From the NCBI GenBank assembly GCA_963971575.1, contig OZ020616.1, positions 57,456,907 to 57,520,906 of the forward strand: 64,000 nucleotides of DNA, written 5' to 3'. The DNA comes from Liopterus haemorrhoidalis. Taxonomy: Eukaryota; Arthropoda; Insecta; Coleoptera; Dytiscidae. Shown here piece after piece: positions 33,628 through 44,633 of this stretch (position 1 is the first letter of the stretch; each line of letters starts with the position of its first letter). A program made the position numbers and the translations under genes. Below the pieces are notes generated by a model. It saw nothing but the letters and a program-made list of their open reading frames with translations, was not told where the DNA came from and made no database searches.

Positions 33628-34488
33628 AAACAATATTTAAAAGAAAGAAAGAACCTATAGTATTAAAAAGGTGTTAGAAACTTGATCCATAACTGGTAAT
33701 AAATTTTTAAAGGAAATATGTCGTAAATAAAATGTGTTTTCTGGCAAAAAACTGTTTGCTCCTTAAACCCCAAAATAAAATATATAATTCCAGTTTATTG
33801 TGGACATAAAACTAACTATTTTTTTAAACGATATAAAAACTAGGATCTTGTATACCTTACCAAAATCCAGCTATATAATTTTATATCTCCAAACTTTATT
33901 AAATTTATATTTGTCTGTCTACACCACGTATAAAACGAAAACAGAATTTTTATTTCAAATATGTAAAAATAATCCGTCGGGACGTGTGTGTATTTTAAAA
34001 TATATTTAATTAATAAACAGGACCGTATGTAGGGGGTTTTAAAAAAAATGATGGAAAACTCAAGTACTTAAAATTCATAGTTTAAAAGCAGACAGAGGGC
34101 TATGCAAATTTTTCAAATTACTCTTTGTTTAAATTTCATACATTAATTAGATATATAATTCAGTTTCATGGAGTTTTTTATGTTGGCACTAAACTCAGGA
34201 CTGCCAACTGATTAATTTAATTAATGTTATTGCTTGGAAGTTTATCAAAAACTAAAAGTAAAAGTGGTTTTTGTTGGTAGCGCCAGGCAAAATTTTAAAA
34301 ACCTAATTTCGATGGATCTGAATATTTATTTTATTTATGGGGGTAGTTTTGTGGTTGAGACAAATTATGAATTAACATCGTATATAGACTTTTTTAAACA
34401 TTTAAGCGCATTTTAAAATCTATTAAATCGGGCTTGTGACCTTTTTATTTAAGTTTTGTAAATTTAGGCAAACATTTTGCTGCCCCCT
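33628..34488. other. unassigned AT-rich interval
   Basis: Two short plus-strand open frames (33800-34009, 34234-34416) have no recognisable motif. Confidence 0.35.
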
Positions 34489-34896
34489 TTAAGGGGGGTG
34501 GGGTAGGGATTTCAAACTAAGTACATATATAAAGTATGTTTTGAAGAAGATACAAAAAAATTTTGAAGGCAAAATATGGCGAAATGAGCCAGCTGTGGCA
34601 AATCTTCTCAGACTCCGGGAAAAAAATTAGATTTTGCGGTGACCAGCATAACTCACTGGATCATCTGAAATCAAAAATTCAAAAAGATTTTGTTAGTTTA
34701 TGAGTTTGCCGAGGTAACGACGTTGAGATATTTTTTTTTCATGCTTTTTTTTTATTTAACAATCACAAATATACTCATTTTTAGGTTTTTTTAGGGGGGA
34801 TTAATTTTTTTTTGTCTTCTAAGTAACGCTAAAAACTGAAAAATCATTTTAAAAATAAAAACTCAACGTCGTTACCTCGGCAAACTCATAAATTAG
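34489..34896. repeat. truncated foldback element related to 37321-38065
   Basis: It starts TTAAGGGGGGTGGGG. A left arm (CACTGGATCATCTGAAATC, TTAGTTTATGAGTTTGCCG, AGGTAACGACGTTGAGAT) is followed by a spacer, then a short inverted right arm (CTCAACGTCGTTACCTCGG, CAAACTCATAAA). The right arm breaks off at 34896 where family D-like sequence begins. Confidence 0.8.
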
Positions 34897-35084
34897 GCTA
34901 TTTGCGCCTAGCCTTTGTTGCTGTGCGCCAAAAATTTTAATTAACTAACTAACTCTATCAACATATTGTCCACAGAACGCCTTAGTAATTTTTAGTTTTA
35001 AGGCTTTAATTTTGACCCTTCTGGGAAAAAGGGAGAAAAACTACAAAGATCTTTTTTTTTGTACGGGTCATTTCAAATTGTCAT
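34897..35084. repeat. family D-associated relic
   Basis: CTATTTGCGCCTAGCC...TGTGCGCCAAAAATTTTAAT is the inverse of a block at 25740-25790. The rest is unassigned. Confidence 0.5.
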
Positions 35085-35089
35085 ACTCT

Positions 35090-35215
35090 GTGACCCGCGG
35101 ATCATATGTTCGCCTTCACCGGTACAGAAAAATTAATATTTCGGGATTCGATCTCGGGTCTTAGTGCTTAATAGCCAACTGTCGTACCACGGAACCACGA
35201 CAGCTTACAACCCGT
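35090..35215 (-). repeat. tRNA-derived SINE-like head
   Basis: On the minus strand TGGTTCCGTGGTACGACAG (box A-like) is followed ~35 bp later by GAGATCGAATCCCGAA (box B-like). No poly-A tail or duplication was found. Confidence 0.5.
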
Positions 35216-35741
35216 GTTATACCAGTATGTTTATATAGTTAAAAATCAATTTTTAAATAACACCTCCATTTTAATACCACCATAAAAGAGTTAATGACGT
35301 CCCTGACTGTATTATCACTTGTTAAACATTTCCTGTAATTAAAAGCGTTTCCTCGCCAGTTCATGACCTTTACTATCTAGATAAGACCATTTGTAGATTT
35401 TTCCATATCTCTTATCTATAACGTATCTAGATAACCACCTAATAGCTTCCTAACATTACCAATTATGAAAGTAATTAAAAATTTATAAGCAAAAAATTAG
35501 ATTACCAATATCGGTTTTTTGCATGTCTGTAAAATTTTCGTTGACTTAGGTTTAGTTTTTTTATAGTTATTAATTGAATTATGTCAAAATGTTATGCATC
35601 AGACTATTTTCTTAATTGGGAGGAAAAAATAAAATATATATTGAAAACTTAAGTTGCCAGGAGCTAGAAATTTTATCAATACAAATTAGAACTTTATTCT
35701 AAAGCTTTGGTACAATTTTCTGGTGTTGACGTATGATTTGC
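35216..35741. other. unassigned AT-rich interval
   Basis: No gene or repeat that I can support. Confidence 0.4.
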
Positions 35742-35946
35742 CGTATTTTTCGGACCATACGACGCAGTAAAATCGACTTAAAATTGGGCCTTATGGTCCG
35801 AAGATTGTACGTTGTTTAAAAAGTATGCGATGTTAGTGTGGAATCAATTCAGAGCGCATAAAACAGAATTAACCAAGAAAATATAATAGAAATGAATACA
35901 GAATTAGCTGTCATGGAGGCTTTACAAGTCTACAACTCTTGGGTCG

Positions 35947-36280
35947 ATTAATAAACCATTTAATAATTTTATGCGGAGTGGAACAAACGAATGATAAAGC
36001 CAAATCACGATGTTGCAACAACAGGACGTATGAAACGGACAATTTCAGAAGTGGATAAAAATTCATGGGAAGCTGTAAAAGAAAAGATTATAAAGTCTTT
36101 TAAGAAATGCGGTATAAGCAACGCATTGAATAGTATCGAAGATGACTTGGTTTTTGAAGAGATTGACAATAGTTCAGACGAAAATAATACGAACAGTGAC
36201 ATTAACGAGACGATAGTACAGAGAGTGAAGATGAACAAGTTGCTGGTACAAGTTATCGTAATAATAAATATTTTTTCTAA
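35947..36280 (+). pseudogene. pogo/Tigger transposase C-terminus
   Basis: INKPFNNFMRSG is followed, after stops at ~35990, by an ATG frame reading HDVATTGRMKRTISEV, NSWEAVKEKIIKSFKKCGIS, NALNSIEDDLVFEEIDNSSD. The W..V....I.KSF.KCGISNAL.G.EDD pattern is the conserved C-terminus of pogo/Tigger (CENP-B-like DDE) proteins, followed by an acidic tail. The original tail continues in the +1 frame (SESEDEQVAGTSYRNNKYFF, stop at 36278-36280). The open frame to 36506 therefore leaves the true frame at about 36215 and is not a real protein end. The DNA-binding and most catalytic parts are missing. Confidence 0.8.
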
Positions 36281-36509
36281 AAACTGTAAAATTTGGGGTG
36301 CGTCTTATCGTACGGTCTTATGGTCTAAACTAGCCGTAACCACGTTTAATGAATATATCCTGGATAGAGTGAAGATGAACAAGTTGCTGGTACAAGTTAT
36401 CGTAATAATAAATATTTTTTCTAAAAACTGTAAAATTTGGGGTGCGTCTTATCGTACGGTCTTATGGTCTAAACTAGCCGTAACCACGTTTAATGAATAT
36501 ATTTAGGAT
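36222..36509 (+). repeat. 144-bp tandem duplication
   Basis: AGAGTGAAGATGAACAAGTT recurs at 36222 and 36366; the two 144-bp units differ only at the junction (ATATCCTGGAT versus ATATTTAGGAT). The unit includes the end of the pogo coding sequence and part of the right terminal region. 144 is divisible by three, which is why an open frame runs through both units. Confidence 0.92.
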
Positions 36510-36535
36510 TGGGTCCTTTATGTCAAATTTTCATA

Positions 36536-36982
36536 TTCATCCCACGTCTAAATAAACGTCATATAAAACCAATTCTTTAAAAACTTTACAAAGGAAAAGT
36601 TTTCTTGATCAGAAGTTTTCCTTATAAAGTTTTCAATCTCAGGTTATAAGATTTCAATTCAATGAGTTTTTCACAATTAACTTTACAGCAATTACATTTC
36701 GTCAATGATTTTAACAGAGTTAAAGGGGTGAGTTGAACAACCCTTTTTGTTTTTCTTAATCAATTTGATGTGAAGAGCCTTCCATCAAGGAATTGGGTCT
36801 TGAAATGGAAATTAATTAATTTGTCATTTTAAGAAATCAAAAACTGTCAATCAATCTTGATTTATACATTCTTTATAGTTTTATTTAATAATTGTAATAG
36901 TAATAACTATCTTGTATAGTTCGAAGCAAAACGTCTCAAGAAGGAGGAAAAGAGATTCTAGTACATAGACTTATTGTTTGAA
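36536..36982. other. unassigned interval
   Basis: It contains a small imperfect hairpin (GGAAAAGTTTTC / GAAGTTTTCC near 36592-36625). Otherwise nothing supported. Confidence 0.35.
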
Positions 36983-38122
36983 GTTACAGGCAATTCCAAA
37001 CAATTAGGCGGAACTAAATGGAAATTTCGTGCTTTTAGGTTGGCACGAAAAGGAAACTTCCTTGGGTTATTTTATGTTTAAAGTTTGGTATGTGAAAATT
37101 TAAAATTCCAGCAATGAAATCATAGAAACGAATGACATATGTCAAAAATTTGAATACATTTTTCCATATTTTGAAGACAAAAAAATAAATAAATGGGAAA
37201 TTTATATTAAGAAAATTATAATGCAATGAAAATGACCTTTTATAATGAAAATCAATTTAATCTAGAATATTCAATGTGAGTGTGATTTACAAAGCTTAAA
37301 CAAAATGACCAAAAGTCGAATTAAGGGGGGGGGGGTATGGTCAGAGCACCACATTTTATACCCATTTTCAAGATTTTTTTTTAGAAAACTGTTAATAGTA
37401 ACTTGATTGGGATAATACCTACAGTAAAGAACAACCTTTGAAGAGTATCCAAAAAAAATTTTATTGAAAAATATCGAAAATTAAGCTCGTGACATGAATT
37501 TGAAATTTTCGTTCAGGACAAAGAGTTGATTTGCGGTGAGACACATAACTAATGACTGGATCATCTAAAACAAAAAAACCAAAAATATTTCGTTAGTTTA
37601 TGAGTTTCTTGAGGTAACGCTGTCGAGATATTTTTTTTTCTTGCTTTTTTTTATATATTTTTTTACAACTGAAAACAGAAATTTGGAAAAAAAAAATTTC
37701 CGTTTTTTTCGTTTTTTTGACTTCAAACTTATACCAAAAATTAAATAATCTAGATATTTGAAAAAACTCGACAGCGTTACCTCAAGAAACTCATAAACTA
37801 AGGAAATATTTTTGGTTTTTTTGTTTTAGATGATCCAGTAATTAGTTATGTGTCTCACCGCAAATCAACTCTTTGTCCTGAACGAAAATTTCAAATTCAT
37901 ATCACGAGCTTAATTTTCGATATTTTTCAATAAATTTTTTTTTTGAATACTCTTCAAAGATTGTTCTTTACTGTAGGTATTATCCAAATCAAGTTACTAT
38001 TAACAGTTTTCTAAAAAAAAAATCTTGAAAATGGGTATAAAATGTGGTGCTCTGACCCCCCTTAATAGATGAAAATTACTAGATTTCTAAGTCCAGTTCC
38101 GCCTAAACGTTTGGAATAGCCT
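36983..38122. mobile_element. family D-type element carrying a foldback insertion
   Basis: The ends CAATTCCAAACAATTAGGCG (near 36989) and the complement of ATTCCAAACGTTTAGGCGG (near 38117) are inverted and match family D termini. The interior is mostly the palindromic element 37321-38065. No coding sequence. Confidence 0.68.
37321..38065. mobile_element. foldback element, 745 bp near-perfect palindrome, TTAA ends
   Basis: The left arm (37321 to about 37640) and right arm (about 37763 to 38065) are inverted copies over ~300 bp: GTCAGAGCACCACATTTT, GGACAAAGAGTTGATTTGCG, CTGGATCATCTAAAAC, GAGGTAACGCTGTCGAGAT each recur in complement. A ~120-bp spacer separates them. Outer bases are TTAAGGGGGG ... 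CCCCCCTTAA. A TTAA duplication would fit piggyBac, but TTAA is self-complementary and could equally be the last bases of the arms. It is non-coding. A truncated relative is at 34489. Confidence 0.92.
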
Positions 38123-38123
38123 A

Positions 38124-38400
38124 TAGTTGATTTAGAGCTGTTTGCAATTTATTAATAACAACTCTAGACTGTTTTCCAGATGCAAATAGGGCAGTATCAT
38201 CAGCAAAAAGTGACATTTCAATATTTTTAGGTAGAGGTAAATCATGTAAATTAATAATAAAAAGTACTGGACCAAGAAGGGAGCCTTGGGGAACTCCAGC
38301 TGATATTTCACGTACATTTGATATTGAATTATTTAAAACTACTTAAAATTTGCGTTTAAATTTATTAAGGGAGATCATAAAATAGAATTTTGAATTGAAA
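38124..38400 (-). pseudogene. non-LTR reverse transcriptase fragment
   Basis: The minus-strand frame reads VVLNNSISNVREISAG then GVPQGSLLGPVLFIINL, LHDLPLPKNIEMSLFADD and TALFASGKQSRVVINKL. GVPQGS and FADD are RT core motifs (the FADD aspartates bind metal). The frame is open for about 70 codons but stops upstream at about 38342, where a further ~60 bp of weaker similarity follows. The element is truncated on both sides; Jockey/CR1-like by motif spacing. Confidence 0.88.
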
Positions 38401-39320
38401 AAGTCTTTTGTTGCGAGGCGGAGAATTTATCGAGCACCGCTGTAGGAAAACATGTTTCTGTCTTAGAATTAAAAATGTGTTTCGATTATGGCGTGTGATC
38501 GAACTATTAATTCTATCAATATATCAGTTGTGTCTTAGGCTAGGACAAGTTATTAGCGCAACGTTCCGTGATTGGTTACAATCGGTTGACAGGACAGGTA
38601 ATTGCCAATCCGCGATACTAAATCGATTAGGGCCTTAGTGGAGGACATAGCCAGAGGCATACATCACTTACATGCGACCCCCTACCTCTGTGTCTCATAC
38701 TGACCCAAATTAATGGGGGTAAAAATTAAAATACCCCACGGTCAAATTATAAGTCATTATCTAAAAAAAACAATTTTACTTTTCTCGTATACATAAATTA
38801 ATATATTTTAATGCCAAGCAATTGAACACACAATAAAAATTATAGTTTAAGTTTCATGCTTTAATCAGAGCTTTGTTTTAATATTATTATTATTTTTCTA
38901 AAAGAAAGTTAGGAGATACGCGTGCTGACTGACAGGCCATAAGTACGAGGGTTACTTTTTGTTTTTTTTACAAACGACCACTAGATGGCAATATTGAAAT
39001 GTCATTAAATGAATAATACGTTGTATAGCAAACAAAAGACGCACTGAATCATGTAGACCTCTTTTTGTAAAATACAAATTATTAACAGTTCCTGGTATTT
39101 ACATCTTAGAGTTGCTGGTCTATGTATTTAAAAATCAAATATACTTTGCTCGCCATTTGAACCAGCATTCATATAACACCAGAGGAAAAGATTGTTTCAG
39201 AACTCCAGCAAACATGCTGGAACTAAAAAAAATCACCAAAAACTGTTGGTATTAAATTATTTAATTAACTGCCATTCCATGTCAGAAATGAAACGCAGTT
39301 TGCTGCATTTAAGCGAAAGA
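38401..39320. other. unassigned interval
   Basis: A 76-codon plus-strand open frame (38408-38638) lies in a GC-richer patch but has no recognisable domain. Nothing else supported. Confidence 0.35.
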
Positions 39321-40088
39321 TTAAGGCGGCGCACAACCCTATAGTCCTCAATAGTTTCTTATACAAAACTAATAATCGGAAATAAAATTAATAACAATCT
39401 ATATATCAAAATTTGCAGCGAATTTTTATCTATCTAATAGGATATTTTTAATTGTAGAAAAAACTGTTAGGTAGTTGTAAATAAGCAAATTGCATTATAG
39501 ACGCCATCTTGTAAACCAATCGACGCATATTTGCGTACGTTGCGGCAAATTGTACCTAAAGCTTCATTCTACAAATATGATTGTAGCTATTTTGTTGTAT
39601 TGTGAAAATTACTTATAGTTATTGTACTTCGTAATCTATTTTTGCCGCCCTCTTGAATCTGCAGCGGTTTTCAAAATTGGTGTTACAGGTAAAAATGATT
39701 TATTTTTTGTGAAGAATACGTGTACCAAGTGGCATTCTATTATCTTTAAGTATAATATTTTTCGACGAAGGCTCTAAACTATAAGTAATCAAGTCGAAAA
39801 AAAATTGACGTATTATTTGAACATTTCTACACAAAACTATATAAATATAAAAGTTATTCGAAACCCACAAATTGATTTAAAAAATTACAGAACAATATCG
39901 CTGATGTCTATTTTTAAGTTATTGAGCGATAATATTTTTACAGTAAATGTTTCTACAATTAAAACTATCATATTAGATAGATACAAATTCGGTGCAAAAT
40001 TTGATGTATAGGTTGATACTAATTTTATTTCAGATTGTTAGTTTTGTATAAGAAACTAGTAACCTCCGGGGGTTATACGCAGCCTTAA
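39321..40088. mobile_element. TTAA-flanked MITE with long inverted ends, copy 2
   Basis: It is homologous end to end to 15914-16665: TTAA at 39321-39324 and 40085-40088, TCTTATACAAAACTAATAAT near the left end and its complement near the right end. It is moderately diverged from copy 1. Confidence 0.88.
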
Positions 40089-40335
40089 GGTATTTCTTAT
40101 AGAGCATTGTGTATACTCAATGAATGAATTTTTGAAATTTTGTAAGGATTGGTGTAGTCATGCCAATGGGGAACATTGATTTTGGATAATTTAATGTATG
40201 ACTTTGTTGTTTTATCAATTGTATAACTTGTATTACTGATCAAGATCTGTGTAAAATTGTAAATTCATGTACTGACATATCCTACATGCAGTCCTGTATT
40301 TAAAGGATTAATAAATATTATTATTATTATTATTA
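40089..40335 (+). repeat. probable non-LTR retrotransposon 3' UTR with (ATT)n tail
   Basis: The sequence ends TTTAAAGGATTAATAAATATT and a run of ATT repeats (40312-40335), typical of Jockey/CR1-type 3' ends. No coding part is attached, so the call rests on the tail and base composition only. Confidence 0.45.
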
Positions 40336-41043
40336 TTTACTATAAACACAAAATTCAATACAATGCGTTACGCCGGTCAGCATTTTCAGATATTGCTGCA
40401 TAATATTTTTTTATAGCTATTCTTTGAGGTGCAAATACTAATTTTCATTTATTTAATATCCTCTTTTCTAAACGAACTATTAGTCTAAATGCAGTGATCA
40501 AACGGTGAAGTTAAAAGTAGATATTTCTGTTTGTAAGTATAAATAGAAGGCATTAAGAAAATCTCTCTCGTCACAATAATCCGAAATACGTTATTAGTCA
40601 AGTCAATCATCTTGGTGGAATCTTTCAATTAATCACATTTCATCTCAACAGATGGAGTAGCTCAGCCCGAAATCTCTGATGAAAATGACAGCTTTTCCGT
40701 TTGTCAGTTTTCTATATCCGGCAAGGTGAAAACCTCCCCCGTCTCAACGCATTAAGAAAGTGATTTTGTGTTCTCTATCAGATATATCTTAATACATGAG
40801 TCAATTCCAGAGATGAAATACCCTTATTAGACTGTTCTTTTTTACTTATTATGTCAGATGGTAAACGTCAAGATAGTTGATAACGGCCAATTCTTTTGTT
40901 GAGTCTGCTCATTCCAAAAACAATCTCTATTTCTTTTACGTCGGAAAATTGCTTTCTTTGATTCCTCTGTTTGATGTATTCCAATATTAAAATTTAAAAA
41001 ATTAAATAGAAAATGGAAAAAGCAAATTTCTTGTACATATATA
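40336..41043. other. unassigned interval
   Basis: No gene or repeat that I can support. Confidence 0.35.
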
Positions 41044-41305
41044 AGCAGTTCACTTTTGTAAGAACAAACTAAGAGGGAATTTAGTTTTCAATAGTTCGCA
41101 CCTTTGAAGCTGTATGTCATGTTGGTATTAAAAAATGTCACTTTTTTAAAATGTCTATCCATTTGACATATGTCATAATGAAAAATGATATCTTAATTAT
41201 AATCCAGCGTAAGGATTATTTTTAATTGACATTTAAAGTCAGTAACACACCATAAAAGTAACCAAAATAACCAGATCTAGTGTGTTCTTACAAAAGTGAA
41301 CAACT
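41044..41305. mobile_element. TA-flanked MITE (Tc1/mariner type), 262 bp
   Basis: The ends AGCAGTTCACTTTTGTAAG and the complement of AGTTGTTCACTTTTGTAAG (continuing AACA) are flanked by TA on both sides (41042-41043, 41306-41307). TA duplication with ~25-bp inverted ends fits a Tc1/mariner MITE. The interior is AT-rich and non-coding. Confidence 0.8.
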
Positions 41306-41394
41306 TATACTGTGCAGAATTTTATAGTTCGGGGAAAAAATATTTTTCTTTCTTAGTTTTTGTAAAAACTTAAAAGCCCTCATATTAACACAGC

Positions 41395-42305
41395 GTGTGA
41401 AGTGTGAATTTTCACACATTACAGGGTTTTGCAGTTATTTAATAGGTGTAAGAAGCCAACAGAATGCTGGATGTCTAGGAATATTTGTTCTATTAATCAC
41501 ATCAAAATCAACAGTTTTTTGATAATCACTTTTATTCGTTATTTGAGAACTATGAGCTTCCATTTATTTTTTTTAAATCAAAATTTAAATAATTTTCCAA
41601 ATATCTCCAGCGTTTTTTTCTGCATTTGCTTCGTATTCAAATCTTCATTAGATTAATAAGAAATATTTTAGAGTGTAGAGTGTAGTGTGGTGTGGTGTGA
41701 GTAACTCAGTTCGCAGTTATTAAAAAAATATATTATTTTTTTTAATTAAAAAAAAATCAAAAATTCACGAACTATCTTAGCTATAAATACAAAAAATCCA
41801 TAACATTATTAGCCATAATTTAACCATGAATTAGCCGGTCACCATGGCGTAGTGGTTAGTGTAGCGATGCACTGGCTTCTAGACCATGAGGGCTCGGGTT
41901 CAAATCCCGGTTATGGCATGGAAATTTTCTCGAATAAAAAATTGTCCTGGCTAATTGCCAAAGTAGCAAAGGCCATTAAATTAAAAAAAAAAAAAAACAT
42001 GAATTAAAAAAAGAGAAATTCAAAAACTGCAATATTTATCAAAAACACTATCTGATCAAAAATTCCTCTCGTACGTTTCCGGCTCAAATCAATATACATT
42101 ACCTACCTATAATTTTTTCAGATTTTTGGTTTAACCCTTTTTGGTAAAAAGGTGTGAGACAAGAACTTTTGCACATTTTTGGCTAAATTCATGTTAAAAG
42201 AAACGAACTTCAAAAAACTATCTATTGTTCCGTAATCTATGTCTTAAGAGCTTTCTTTTGATACCACACAATAAATTTTAAAAAAATATTTTTTGATAAA
42301 TGTAC
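41395..42305 (-). repeat. Family A variant copy (10797 subfamily), split by a SINE
   Basis: On the minus strand it shares the middle of the 10797-11512 copy (CCAGCATTCTGTTGGCTTC) and the GTGTGAATTTTCACAC hairpin end (41408-41423). The block near 42050-42295 matches its GGAAACGTACCAG region. A SINE interrupts it at 41834-41997, and a foldback element follows at 42306. Confidence 0.72.
41834..41997 (+). repeat. tRNA-derived SINE, 164 bp, TSD CATGAATTA
   Basis: Box A (TGGCGTAGTGGTTAG, 41845-41859) and box B (GGTTCAAATCCC, 41897-41908) form a clear tRNA head. It is followed by a ~60-bp body (TCTCGAATAAAAAATTGTCC, GGCTAATTGCCAAAG) and a poly-A tail (about 41983-41997). The 9-bp duplication CATGAATTA flanks it exactly (41825-41833, 41998-42006). 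Pol III transcription and LINE-dependent mobilisation are the known behaviour of such elements. Tail fragments recur at 4487 and probably 3805. Confidence 0.93.
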
Positions 42306-42871
42306 TAGACCGGGAGCTTATGACATTTTTGGTCTCCGATTTCATACAGCATGCCTTTTGGAGGAGAGAATATTTACCCTGTGACAACAAAAAAGGGATG
42401 GTACTAAACCCCTGCACGCTTTCCGGTCATAGGGAAAATTGCATTCCACTTGCACACATTTTGTGTTTTTCTCTGATTTAATATTGCTTGCCCTTTTGTC
42501 AAAAGAAAGTTATAACAAATTTAAAGTCTTTTAATTATAGGCATGCTGTATGAAAACGCGGAAAATCATATTTTTTTTATTACAAGATCACATGACCGTT
42601 TGAGCCCTTTGGGACCCTTCGAATCGCATGCATATATTTAAAAGACTTTAAATTTGTTATAACTTTCTTTTGACAAAAGGGCAAGCAATATTAAATCAGA
42701 GAAAAGCACAAAATTTTTGTGATTAAGTGGAAATTCAATTTTCCCTATGACCGGAAAGCGTGCAGGGGTTTAGTACCATCCCTTTTTTGTTGTCACAGGG
42801 TAAATATTCTCTCCTCCAAAAGGCATGCTGTATGAAACCGGAGACCAAAAATGTCATGAGCTCCCGGTCTA
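42306..42871. mobile_element. foldback element, 566 bp palindrome
   Basis: Arms of ~235 bp (TAGACCGGGAGCTTATGAC, GGAGAGAATATTTACCCTG, CCTGCACGCTTTCCGGTCAT and their complements) surround a ~95-bp loop. The arms are almost identical. CAGCATGCC/GGCATGCTG occurs in both arms and again at the loop edge. It is flanked by TA-containing sequence, but no certain duplication can be assigned. Confidence 0.92.
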
Positions 42872-42872
42872 T

Positions 42873-43322
42873 ATCTGATCAAAAATTCCTGTTGAAATAT
42901 TTCGGTTCCCATCAATGTTCATTATTGAGATTTTTTTCAGATTTTTAGTTCAACCCCTCTGGGAGATAGGGTGTGGGACAAAAGTTTATACCATTATATT
43001 GACCACATAAAAAAAAGATTTTTCAAAAATAAAAATTGCGCATCCACGCATTAAGAGCTTTCATTTGATACCCCACTCAAAATTTTAAAAAAGTTTTTAT
43101 TTTTCCATTAAATACGTATTTGTTTATATTTATCCCGCGCTGTATTTTTTTGAACTCTATAGTTTTCTTATATGTTGGTCAAAAAGTTGTACAAGTATAC
43201 CAAATTTCAACTTTCTATGTTCAGCCGTTTGGCTACAATTTCTACCGTACAGACAGACAGACAGTGACGTTATAAGAATTTTTTGGTGCTCATACCTACA
43301 CAATCCTAAAAATAAACTTTCA
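42873..43322 (-). repeat. Family A left-part copy
   Basis: On the minus strand it matches the family A left part from its start near 43320 through a short TCTG tract (43247-43264) and the GAAAGTTGAAATTTGG block to the ACAGGAATTTTTGATCAGA block. The tRNA-headed right part is absent. Confidence 0.8.
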
Positions 43323-43895
43323 CGAGTACTGGAAAGTGACATCATTGTTTTAGTGACTTTTATTGATGACGTAAATCGTTATTGTGGATCCATGATAGTT
43401 ATTTTTTAGGAAATTGTTGAAATTATCTTTTATCCAATAAATTTGTTTAGTGTGAAAATATGTGGATCAATAAAGAGTATAGAGATATTGTTTGTACAGT
43501 ACAAGCAATAAAAAGAAGAAGAAGTCAAGTGATATTTCCCATTTTAGCAAGTTTTGTAACATGACATTCACTCGCTGTTTACCAGAAAACAACCAAAAAC
43601 AAATGGAATATCTTGAAAACACTCCACTCCCCATATACCAAATTTATATTTTGTTACTTTCAAGAAGATGTCTCTCTGATGTTAACTTTTTTCACCAAGT
43701 CTCGCTCTTCCATTAGTAATAATCATTTCTGGACATTTTTGATATAAAAAAACTAAAATACTTTACTGTGTTATTTCATATTTTATATAAAAACAACCAT
43801 AAAAGGATTGTTCAGCTCACATAACGTACTCTTAAAACACATTTAAAACATAAAATAACTGAGTGTCTCAAACGGCGTTCCACGACACACTGCTG
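43323..43895. other. unassigned interval
   Basis: A 74-codon plus-strand open frame (43492-43716) has no recognisable motif. Nothing else supported. Confidence 0.35.
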
Positions 43896-44584
43896 TCTAA
43901 AGCCTGGTTTAACTCCATAAAATAACGCAATACGTATGGAACAATGGGTTTGACCCTTCAAAACATCTGTTTGTAATAAACAGAACAATGAGAGTATAAT
44001 TTTTACCGACGGCCAACATATATAAGGGAGGTATTGTGATCATACCGATTTTGACATTACGAGATTTCGATGGATCTCCACGAATTGAGGTCCCTACATA
44101 ACGTTTTGACTATTTTTAGCATGATGTTTGTCTGTCTGTCTGTCAGTCTGTCTGTCGATCCGTGTACACGTGCAGAGCAAATTCCGCTAAAAGGATTTTT
44201 ATGAAACTTCATATTTAAGCTTTTGACATCAATGGCACGAGTTGATCAACTTTTGGTAAAAATCAGTTGACTATAAATAAGAGTTTACTCGTGTCGATTT
44301 TGCTATAAAAGCAGTAACTACCAACTTTTGATACATTTCTTGATAAAACGAAAAAATTTAATTTTTTTTTCTAAGTATCTATTTTTTCATATATTTATAT
44401 GCAACGTTTCCATGGTCATGATAAATAATATCTCTGTTAGAAAATATTAGGCCAAGTTATTTCTACTCTTCTGCTAGAATTTATTTTATACAAGTATTTT
44501 GTGATGGCTGTCAGTCCTATGGTGGCCACAGCTGAATTTTATGCTAATGCATCCATAGCATCTCTGTTATAAACCAGGCTTTAA
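43896..44584. mobile_element. MITE-like element enclosing a family B copy
   Basis: AAAGCCTGGTTTA (43898) and its complement TAAACCAGGCTTT (44571) form a 13-bp inverted pair. Between them lies a family B copy (from 44004) with a short TCTG tract at 44128-44156 and the GGTGGCCACAGCTGAA block. The flanking duplication is unclear (TA- or TAA-like), so whether this is one element or a nested pair is open. Confidence 0.55.
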
Positions 44585-44633
44585 TCTGAGATCTTAAATA
44601 TTTTTCGCCGACTGGGAAAGTAAAAATAATAAA

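Larger units (their letters stand above)
35742..36535 (+). mobile_element. pogo/Tigger-type element remnant
   Basis: The left side has TATTTTTCGGACCATACGAC and an inverse TTATGGTCCGAAG close by; the right side has GGTGCGTCTTATCGTACGG and TTATGGTCTAAAC, a GACCATAAGACGC-type terminal motif common at arthropod pogo-like elements. It encloses a transposase C-terminus and a 144-bp tandem duplication. The exact ends are uncertain. Confidence 0.65.

Noticed and set aside
35991..36506. A 171-residue protein at 35991-36506
   Set aside because: Only its first ~75 residues match a pogo transposase tail. The rest is read in the wrong frame through a 144-bp tandem duplication.
37321..38065. Definite assignment of the palindromic element to piggyBac
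   Set aside because: TTAA is its own complement, so at the ends of a palindrome it cannot be told apart from the arm sequence. Other loci are needed.
38132..38317. A 61-residue minus-strand open frame starting MYVKYQLEF
   Set aside because: The real relic is in another minus-strand frame, where GVPQGSLLGPVLF and FADDTALF identify a reverse transcriptase.
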